Source: a virus | Reading direction: 5' to 3' (one strand) | Length of the DNA: 55,640 nt | Virus record (IMG/VR): IMGVR_UViG_3300042309_002031 | Coordinates: 1-55,640 of that record | Part shown: piece by piece, positions 50,151-55,640 of the stretch | How positions within the stretch are numbered: position 1 is the first letter of the stretch | Layout of the letters: every line of letters begins with the position of its first letter | Made by a program: the position numbers and the translations under genes | The notes under the pieces: model-generated | Told to the model about the DNA's origin: nothing | Database searches by the model: none | What the model saw: the letters and a program-made list of their open reading frames with translations, nothing else

Positions 50151-50836
50151 TCCCCAAGATCTGGCTAGCAGTCCTTACAATATCTATATGTCAAAACCTC
50201 CACGCAGAGGACATAGACATGCTTATATCGGCACTCGGAAGTAGTTCCTATGCCGAAAGGGAAGATTCTGCCAAAAAAATAAGAAAGGCCGGGCATGAGG
50301 CAGTCGCCCATCTTGAGAAGCACTTTGAAGACTGCGACTTAGAGATCGCCTTGAAGTCCAGAGAGCTTTACGAGGAATATTTACATATCGAGGATGTGGA
50401 GATGCCCTCCATATGGTTCCTTGACAACGAGCACAGGTTTCCGGAAGGATACGAGATAACCTATGCTCCTAACTTCAGCGTGTGTTCAATAAAATCTAAA
50501 ATGGATGTGGCGGAACATTTTTACTGCGATGTCAAGCGGCCGAAGCTTGAAACCTTCGCTGACCACTGTAACGAGTTGTATCTCAATCTATTCGATACGT
50601 TCTGGCGGGATCCCAAGGCAAGCTCCAAAGCGATGAGGAACTATGTGAGGAGCGAGTTGAAGCGCGGAAAAAGCAAGGAAGAAGTCAAATCCATGCTAAA
50701 GAAGGCCTCCGACAATATGAATTCACAAGAACTTATGTACCAGACATCCGACATAAACAGCAACAGCTGGGACTACTGGAGGCTCCCACCTGGGGTGATG
50801 GTTTTTAAGGAAGAGTTTGTGTTTCCTTCCCGCTAG
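50147..50836 (+). CDS. Exported HEAT-like helical protein
   Basis: A 229-residue protein from a GTG that overlaps the stop of the metallothionein-like gene. IPKIWLAVLTISICQNLHA is a signal peptide. The next 45 residues (SALGSSSYAEREDSAKKIRK, then GHEAVAHLEKHFEDCDLEIA) form a HEAT-like helix pair of a kind very common in secreted Planctomycetes proteins. The rest is helical with scattered cysteines (FYCDVKRP, FADHCNELY) and an unusual C-terminus rich in N, W and Y. Function unknown; a partner in metal handling or an envelope scaffold is possible. Confidence 0.6.
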   Translation: MIPKIWLAVLTISICQNLHAEDIDMLISALGSSSYAEREDSAKKIRKAGHEAVAHLEKHFEDCDLEIALKSRELYEEYLHIEDVEMPSIWFLDNEHRFPEGYEITYAPNFSVCSIKSKMDVAEHFYCDVKRPKLETFADHCNELYLNLFDTFWRDPKASSKAMRNYVRSELKRGKSKEEVKSMLKKASDNMNSQELMYQTSDINSNSWDYWRLPPGVMVFKEEFVFPSR

Positions 50837-51573
50837 GACCTAAGATAAGCCAGAAGATCCGAACATCCGTCCAGCCCCTTGTATTTTTTCTGATCCGGCG
50901 TCATGACATCTATCACATCCGCAAGGGCCCTCTTGTCCAAGTCTTCCTCCCGAATCAAGTACTGCCGCAGAATGAATAGGCAAAAGTTTTGTTGGGGAAA
51001 TCCAACAGTGACTTGTCGCTCCACCTTGACAAGAACTTTAGGTTCGTTTTTGTTGAACTTGCTGTACGGCAGCCTCGGATGGAAGTTGTAACGTTCGTCA
51101 TGGACGACGCTCCATACAAACCTCTCAAAAATGCCCGCATTAACCATTGCGTGAACCAACTTCTGGCTGTTTTTGAGGTTCATGGGTACGGGCTGGTGTA
51201 TCTGATTAAAGGATGTGCCTATCTTGTCCTCAGGTCGCCAGTGGCTCGCGAAACATATATGGGCGCTACTAAGCCAGTCCCTTTCTCCTTCAATTCTGTG
51301 GATGAGAAAATCCTCCTCAGTCTCCCTCGCTATTTCTAAGTAATCTTTACCCTTCAGAGGCCTCGGATAATGCTCTAGTATCCATTTTTCGCACGCCTCG
51401 TAGATCGCCGGGTCGTTCTCGTGCTCCATGAAGTAGTTCTGGTTCAGAAGGGCCTCGGCCTTTTCGGCCCGTATCGCTTCCAAATCCGATTCGTCTTTTT
51501 CAAAGACATCAACCGGATCCAATTTTTTCAAGTTGGGCAAGGTGCTATATCCCGCCTTATAGACATGATACAT
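50833..51573 (-). CDS. DUF3445 protein, haem-dependent oxidative N-demethylase-like
   Basis: A 246-residue protein. ERDWLSSAHICFASHWRPED, then KIGTSFNQIHQPVPM, with a following RFVWSVVHDE, RQVTVGFPQQNFCLFILRQY and the helical end, is the DUF3445/HODM alpha-subunit pattern. Characterised members oxidise dimethylamine with haem and oxygen. Substrate in this case is unknown, and I cannot confirm the haem ligand. Usual length is 250-350, so it is nearly complete. Its stop overlaps the stop of the exported HEAT-like gene. Confidence 0.72.
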   Translation of the reverse strand: MYHVYKAGYSTLPNLKKLDPVDVFEKDESDLEAIRAEKAEALLNQNYFMEHENDPAIYEACEKWILEHYPRPLKGKDYLEIARETEEDFLIHRIEGERDWLSSAHICFASHWRPEDKIGTSFNQIHQPVPMNLKNSQKLVHAMVNAGIFERFVWSVVHDERYNFHPRLPYSKFNKNEPKVLVKVERQVTVGFPQQNFCLFILRQYLIREEDLDKRALADVIDVMTPDQKKYKGLDGCSDLLAYLRS

Positions 51574-51590
51574 TTTTAATTTCCGCTAGA

Positions 51591-51596
51591 TATATA
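51591..51596. promoter_or_regulatory. TATATA box between divergent genes
   Basis: GATATATAGG ends three bases before the ATG at 51601. In the other direction CTATATATC lies 17 bases before the minus-strand ATG at 51573. Both starts are close, so one of the transcripts would be leaderless or nearly so. Confidence 0.5.
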
Positions 51597-51600
51597 GGTT

Positions 51601-53115
51601 ATGTTCAAAAAATGGCTTATAGATGAAGAGCAAAGACAAGAGATAAACTGGGCTATATCCAGCAACATATCTGACCTCCTACCTTTGTACCTAATAGAGT
51701 CAAAGTTGGAGAAAGAAGAGGAGGCATACAAGCCAAAGCATCCCTCTTACAGCATAATAGGCGGCGGCGACACAAACCCGAAGACCGCCATACATCCGGA
51801 GACCAAACAGACTTATCTCGGAGCCGTTCTGCATCTTGAGCCCTATATGGCTTCGGGCGAACAGACGTGCCCTTTTGCTACCGCGATATATAAGATCACC
51901 GTCAAAAACCTAGATCCGCAAACTATGCAATTGATCAAATCGACACCCGGATACGAAGAAGTTTATGGAAATCATGTCTTCTACGGTTTCGAACTCAGGT
52001 CCAAGGATAAGGACTCGGGATGGGGAAAGGTCTCCGATACACTCCTACCGAAAGACAGACAAGCTCAATGCCCCTTGAGGATGAAGATAAGGCTCCCCGG
52101 ATCAAACCTAAGAGACTGGACGACCGGCCAAACAATACAACTAAGCAGAAGCGACATAGTGCACTCTGATCTCGTGGGAGGTTGCGCCAACGCGTGCCTC
52201 CACACCAGCGGTAATCCGGCACAAGCAAGCGGCAAACTCACTTCTAGGAGAAGGAAGACCTTGGAATTGAAAAATGACTCCGAGGGCTTCATGAATAAGG
52301 TCCTGCTAGATGTTTTTAGATTATCCCAATCGGCTGAGAAACAAGGCCACAAACCCGTCATCAGACTCAACGCCACAAGCGATGAGGCTTGGGAAAGGGA
52401 TTACAAGTTCCCCGAAGATCCAGCGAAGACGGAGAGCATGATAAGGACTCAATGGCCTAAGAAGTTAAGGGGCGAACTGGCCGCTCACATCCGTAAAATG
52501 ATCAACTTCCAATCTAATAGGTTTGAAGACGCAATTCCAGAAATCGCCAAATATGTAAGTGGAAAGACACTGATGGAGGTTTTTCCCGAAGTCCAATACT
52601 ATGACTACACGAAGAACCCTTCTAGAATGGTACAGTACATAAGGTCTAGAAACGGAAGAACAGGAAATTGGCCCAAGAATTACCATCTCACTTTCAGCTT
52701 AGCCGAAGATAACAGAGAAATTGCAAAGAAAATACTTGCGGACGGCGGAACTGTAGCGGCCGTATTCAACGTAGAGAAGAACCCCAGTAAAGAAGGAGAT
52801 CTTCCAAAGACGTGGGCGGGCTTCCCTGTAATAGACGCCGACAAGCACGATTACAGATTCTTGGATGCCCCGGGCCATATAGCCGGACTGCGGGCCAAAG
52901 GCGAAGCAAAGTTTCAAAGTACCGACTTTGGATTCGTCATACAGCCCGACGATCCCGAACTAGATCCGGAAGACCCGGCCGTAATTCAAGCCAAGAAATA
53001 CTCGGACAACTTTGAGAGAAGAATAAGCAGCGGAGAATTAAAGTCTCGCCCTGGGTCAATAAGAGGAAGAATGAGGGCCGCCGGAAAAGCGACCGGAAAC
53101 GCTGTTTACTACTAA
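51601..53115 (+). CDS. GP88-like protein with capsid-targeting-like N-terminus
   Basis: A 504-residue protein. It begins MFKKWLIDEEQRQEIN; F-K-K-W-L and I-D-E at 7-9 fit the shared peptide and the prohead-protease rule. VGGCANACLHTSGNPAQ, then RRRKTLELKNDSEGFMNKVL, HKPVIRLNATSDEAWE and the later YYDYTKNPSRMVQY with YHLTFSLAEDN follow the order in 'Gene product 88' (PF17338) proteins of phages. Those have no known function, though the C-x-x-x-C and barrel-like strands recall radical-SAM or TIM-barrel proteins. The C-terminus is basic (SRPGSIRGRMRAAGKATGNA). No ribosome site: the TATATA box lies 4 bases upstream. Confidence 0.62.
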   Translation: MFKKWLIDEEQRQEINWAISSNISDLLPLYLIESKLEKEEEAYKPKHPSYSIIGGGDTNPKTAIHPETKQTYLGAVLHLEPYMASGEQTCPFATAIYKITVKNLDPQTMQLIKSTPGYEEVYGNHVFYGFELRSKDKDSGWGKVSDTLLPKDRQAQCPLRMKIRLPGSNLRDWTTGQTIQLSRSDIVHSDLVGGCANACLHTSGNPAQASGKLTSRRRKTLELKNDSEGFMNKVLLDVFRLSQSAEKQGHKPVIRLNATSDEAWERDYKFPEDPAKTESMIRTQWPKKLRGELAAHIRKMINFQSNRFEDAIPEIAKYVSGKTLMEVFPEVQYYDYTKNPSRMVQYIRSRNGRTGNWPKNYHLTFSLAEDNREIAKKILADGGTVAAVFNVEKNPSKEGDLPKTWAGFPVIDADKHDYRFLDAPGHIAGLRAKGEAKFQSTDFGFVIQPDDPELDPEDPAVIQAKKYSDNFERRISSGELKSRPGSIRGRMRAAGKATGNAVYY

Positions 53116-53693
53116 TGACAATACTATTCTTGATATATTGCCTACCTTTATTTGCCATCTACGCCATCCTCTGCCTCACAGTTCCTCTACTAAGATTCGG
53201 AGACATCAAGAACGGCAAGGGAATCAAACTCTACATATCAAAAGATATGATCCACTCAGACTACTTGTTCGAATCCTCGCTATGGAAGAATGAGTTTGCT
53301 CCAAAGGGAAAGTACATAAAAATAGGCTGGGGAGACAAGAAGATATTCCTTGAAACGAAAGATTGGTCTAGCCTCAAAATTATTGATTTCCTCTTTGCCT
53401 TTTTTGGTTTGAACAAGACAGTGTTGAGGGTCGACTTTCTGGACGAAATCCCTCAAGGTAGCACAGAAATAAGTATAGATGAACTGCAACTAGAGGTGCT
53501 GAAAATATATGTCAAGGAATCGCACAACGGACGGATCGTCCAGAAGAGGCCACACTACTACCAGAAGGGCGACTTCTATGAGTCCAACCTCAGGTACAAC
53601 TGTATAACAAACTGCAACAACTGGGTAAATCGCGGCTTATTCATAGCAAGAGCCACCAACCGGATCTGGTGCCCGCTCAGTTTCTGGTTGTAA
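53115..53693 (+). CDS. DUF2459-like membrane-anchored protein
   Basis: A 192-residue protein. The first 25 residues are a membrane helix (LIYCLPLFAIYAILCLTVPL). KYIKIGWGDKKIFLETKDWS, then a strand LRVDFLDEIPQGST and the ending TNCNNWVNRGLFIARATN with W-C-P match DUF2459 (TIGR02117). That family is usually chromosomal, next to urease or PHA genes, and has no known function; conserved H, D and C suggest a papain-like fold (inference). TAATG overlap with the GP88-like gene shows co-translation. Confidence 0.65.
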   Translation: MTILFLIYCLPLFAIYAILCLTVPLLRFGDIKNGKGIKLYISKDMIHSDYLFESSLWKNEFAPKGKYIKIGWGDKKIFLETKDWSSLKIIDFLFAFFGLNKTVLRVDFLDEIPQGSTEISIDELQLEVLKIYVKESHNGRIVQKRPHYYQKGDFYESNLRYNCITNCNNWVNRGLFIARATNRIWCPLSFWL

Positions 53694-53697
53694 TCGA

Positions 53698-53703
53698 TAT
53701 ATA
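53698..53703 (+). promoter_or_regulatory. TATATA late-promoter-like box
   Basis: GATATATAC lies five bases upstream of the ATG at 53709, without a ribosome site between. It would give a leaderless transcript for the sigma-like gene unless that gene is read from the upstream operon. Confidence 0.45.
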
Positions 53704-53708
53704 CTTGC

Positions 53709-54251
53709 ATGACGAGTTTTGCCAAATATTTCATAACAAGAGAATTGAAGGGTTTGGAAGTTTCCGGGGTACTCTCCGAATCCGCTAAATCCCTTCAAAT
53801 CGGGCGCCTCAAAGAAAAATATGCGGGGCACTTTTACGATAAGTTCCCCAAGGCGCAGTACGAAGACATAGAAGAGGCCCTCCACGATTCCTTTGAAAAG
53901 GTCATGGTCGGCAAACACGACGCAAGATCGGCAGAAAACCTCTTCAAAAAAATGGTCGACGACAGCCTTTCCGGCCTCCGCAGAAAGAAAAGCACCGCGA
54001 AAAAGAGCCTATCTTGCGTGAAAGTCCTCAAATCCTTGGGATCCGATATGCCCTCGCTAATCAAGAGAGCGGAGAGGATGCTCACAAGCCAAGAAAAGAA
54101 GATCATAGAAATGTGCTCCCAAGGAAAGTCGGTCAGATCCATAGGTTCGGAACTCGGAATTTCCGCCGCTACCGCGTGGAGATCCCTCAACGATGGACTG
54201 GACAAAATCAGACTCTCGTATGGTATGAAATCAAGAAAATTAGGAAGATAA
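53709..54251 (+). CDS. Sigma-70-like transcription factor
   Basis: A 180-residue protein with the outline of a small sigma factor. A region-2-like helix set lies at about 35-95 (YDKFPKAQYEDIEEALHDSF, then ARSAENLFKKMVDDSLSGL). A region-4-like helix-turn-helix at about 125-170 has LTSQEKKIIEMCSQGKSVRS, then IGSELGISAATAWRSLNDGL. ECF sigma factors have this size, and T4 late genes use a small sigma, gp55. I infer that it may recognise the TATATA boxes in this window. It is the only candidate regulator seen. Confidence 0.7.
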   Translation: MTSFAKYFITRELKGLEVSGVLSESAKSLQIGRLKEKYAGHFYDKFPKAQYEDIEEALHDSFEKVMVGKHDARSAENLFKKMVDDSLSGLRRKKSTAKKSLSCVKVLKSLGSDMPSLIKRAERMLTSQEKKIIEMCSQGKSVRSIGSELGISAATAWRSLNDGLDKIRLSYGMKSRKLGR

Positions 54252-55277
54252 ATGGCGATCGTCCAATCGTGGCCAAAAGAGATGCTCAACCCGCACTCTA
54301 ATCCAAGGCTTGAAAAAGCACTGACACTTTTTAAAGAAGACCGCTACAGACGAGAAAAGAATGTGGTCTTCATAGATTTGCTTGACTGGCAGCATCCTTG
54401 CTTGACAGAGAAGCAAGCCATGTTCAACCACATCTTCCATCACCGTTTCCCACCGGAAGGTCAAGTGTACTTCGCGTTTCCTTGGGCAACAATCATAGAT
54501 CTGGAAAGTGAATTCAAGCTGAAACTCAATGAACACTCGTGGAGATTCAAGGATGCCTTGAAGGAAAGAGAAGGATCAAGAATCCACACGGTATGCCAAC
54601 ACATACGATGGAGAGAATTCTTGGGATTCTGGCGAGAGTTCGGGATCACTGACCTTCATGTTTCCCACTGCGAACTCAATGACCACGAAGCGGAAGGGAT
54701 GAAGATTCACTCGTGGCCAATAATAGCCACCAACTACGAAAGCCCCGAAAGGATGAAGGGAATTTCCATAAAAGAAAACAAGCACAAGAAATACTTGGTC
54801 TCATTTATGGGCAACCACGACAAGGACTACAGATCCGACATAAGACCCAAACTGCTCGAACTACTCAAAAACGAGACAGAAGTGTTTTATGAACTCGGCA
54901 GCAAATGGTTCTATGACAGCACAGTCTACAGATTCAAGAACTTATCCTCCGACGAGTCCGAAGATCAAAAAACCATAAAATACAATCAGATTATGTCTGA
55001 CTCCATCTTCTCGTTGTGTCCAGAAGGATCAGGCCCCAACACAATAAGGCTATGGGAAAGTATGGCCGTAGGATCAATACCAGTCATCTTCTCCAACGGA
55101 TGGAAGCCCCCGGAAATTGAAGGACTTTGCTGGAATGATTTCTCAGTTCGTATACCGCTGGATGAATATAAACATACTTTAGAAATACTCAAGTCTATTA
55201 GCAACGATCAGAGGGATTCCATGAAACACAATTGCCTTACTGCTTACAAAAAATTCGCAAGCATGAGGTGCTTCTGA
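54252..55277 (+). CDS. Exostosin-family glycosyltransferase (GT47-like)
   Basis: A 341-residue protein that begins directly after the stop of the sigma-like gene. The C-terminal half has the exostosin core: KYLVSFMGNHDKDYRSDIRP, then the strongly conserved SDSIFSLCPEGSGPNTIRLW with ESMAVGSIPVIFSNG (about residues 255-290), the nucleotide-sugar site. The N-terminal half lacks known motifs. GT47 enzymes transfer glucuronic acid, galactose or related sugars. No signal peptide or membrane helix. It could decorate a phage or host surface. Confidence 0.72.
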   Translation: MAIVQSWPKEMLNPHSNPRLEKALTLFKEDRYRREKNVVFIDLLDWQHPCLTEKQAMFNHIFHHRFPPEGQVYFAFPWATIIDLESEFKLKLNEHSWRFKDALKEREGSRIHTVCQHIRWREFLGFWREFGITDLHVSHCELNDHEAEGMKIHSWPIIATNYESPERMKGISIKENKHKKYLVSFMGNHDKDYRSDIRPKLLELLKNETEVFYELGSKWFYDSTVYRFKNLSSDESEDQKTIKYNQIMSDSIFSLCPEGSGPNTIRLWESMAVGSIPVIFSNGWKPPEIEGLCWNDFSVRIPLDEYKHTLEILKSISNDQRDSMKHNCLTAYKKFASMRCF

Positions 55278-55318
55278 CACTTGGAAATAATATAGAGCCA
55301 AACGGTTGATGCGCCTTC

Positions 55319-55327
55319 TATATAAAT
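55319..55327 (+). promoter_or_regulatory. Late-promoter-like box TATATAAAT
   Basis: CTATATAAATG lies 30 bases upstream of the ATG at 55357, in a 79-base non-coding gap; same sequence and nearly the same spacing as at 43083-43091. Confidence 0.55.
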
Positions 55328-55356
55328 GTAGGCATGGACTGCACAAGGAGGCTAAA

Positions 55357-55640
55357 ATGACAAGGATGAGAACCGCTGTTCTAGCGTTATTCTTAATGTT
55401 ATCAATAGCCAATGCCCAAGAACACACTTCCAGCTTTTCGTATGTAAACGACTACGAGCAAGCCGTGGAAACAAAGGACAAAAAGATCCTCGTCGTGTTC
55501 GGGGCCGACTGGTGCAAATACTGCCATGAACTCAAGAGGGATCTCAATCTCATGCATCTTGACAACTACATCGTTTGCGTGGTTGATGTAGACGTAAAAC
55601 CAGACCTAAAGAAAAAATACTCGTGCAACATGCTTCCGTG
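55357..55640 (+). CDS. Exported thioredoxin-like protein, 3' end outside window
   Basis: The first 94 residues are visible. MTRMRTAVLALFLMLSIANA is a signal peptide with cleavage after A-N-A. The mature part has VVFGADWCKYCHELKRDL, with WCKYC at residues 52-56 as the redox site, then VVDVDVKPDLKKKYSCNMLP, where the cis-proline loop begins at the window edge. Such envelope thioredoxin-like proteins form or reduce disulfides. AAGGAGG precedes the ATG. With the caspase-like and HEAT-like proteins it is the third clearly exported product here. Confidence 0.75.
   Translation, partial: MTRMRTAVLALFLMLSIANAQEHTSSFSYVNDYEQAVETKDKKILVVFGADWCKYCHELKRDLNLMHLDNYIVCVVDVDVKPDLKKKYSCNMLP

Noticed and set aside
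1-55640. tRNA or rRNA genes and intrinsic terminators
   Set aside because: No cloverleaf-like arms with CCA ends or conserved T-loops were noticed in the short gaps, and no stem-loop with a T-run was found at gene ends. A tRNAscan and terminator search would be needed to be certain.
1-55640. Insertion sequences, integrase or attachment sites
   Set aside because: No transposase, recombinase or flanking inverted repeats were seen; repeats here are within coding regions.

Overview
The window is a dense, gene-packed piece of a large tailed bacteriophage genome (myovirus). There are no rRNA or tRNA genes and no stretch over 300 bases without a gene. Start-stop overlaps are the rule, and several convergent genes share their stop codons. 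Most of the left 34 kb is one leftward virion module. It holds a long tape measure protein and a contractile-tail baseplate set in the order tape measure, tube-initiator-like, LysM (gp53-like), hub, gp5/gpV spike, gp25, gp6/J-like and P2 gpI-like. After these come fibre or virion-surface proteins with PKD domains, an enormous 39-bp repeat array and a Pro/Thr tail. Head genes are not in the window, so the genome is probably well over 100 kb. The host cannot be named. Several cargo genes (a secreted caspase-like protein, a HEAT-like secreted protein, DUF2934, a DUF6428-like protein) recall Planctomycetes/Verrucomicrobia or Bacteroidetes, which is inference only.

Layout. 1-1032: a divergent actin/MreB-like ATPase (cut by the left edge) and a small protein. 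1101-14589: fibre and surface proteins, a coiled-coil protein, a nucleoside deoxyribosyltransferase-like gene, glycosyltransferase-like genes and a SET-domain protein. 14586-31887: baseplate and tape measure. 31961-37239: a run of genes whose products start with a short F-x-x-[FWY]-[LIV] peptide, including a CCA-adding-enzyme-like protein, plus a holin-like coiled-coil membrane protein. 37240-44402: accessory genes (glycosyltransferase, DUF2934, DUF6065-like, patatin, a second SET protein, a BCS1-like AAA+ ATPase, a small basic internal-protein-like gene). 44455-55640: an ArdC-like antirestriction metallopeptidase, a sulfotransferase, a tightly coupled six-gene operon with a secreted caspase-like protease, a metallothionein-like mini-gene, a DUF3445 haem-demethylase-like gene, a GP88-like gene, DUF2459, a sigma-like factor, an exostosin-type glycosyltransferase and an exported thioredoxin-like protein.

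How the parts may work together. At least nine products begin with a peptide resembling the T4 capsid-targeting sequence (MKTYQEFIAE of internal protein III). Most have an [L/I/M]-x-E site just downstream, like the T4 prohead-protease cleavage rule. I infer a set of head-packaged, possibly DNA-co-injected proteins; the ArdC-like antirestriction protein and a 73-residue basic protein are the most telling members. A TATATA box, often TATATAA or TATATAG, lies upstream of many transcription units on both strands and resembles the T4 late promoter. A sigma-like factor is encoded behind such a box at 53709. In several cases the box is so close to the start codon that the mRNA would be nearly leaderless.

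Coding calls rest on reading frames, overlaps, ribosome-binding sites and remembered family motifs. No database search was possible.
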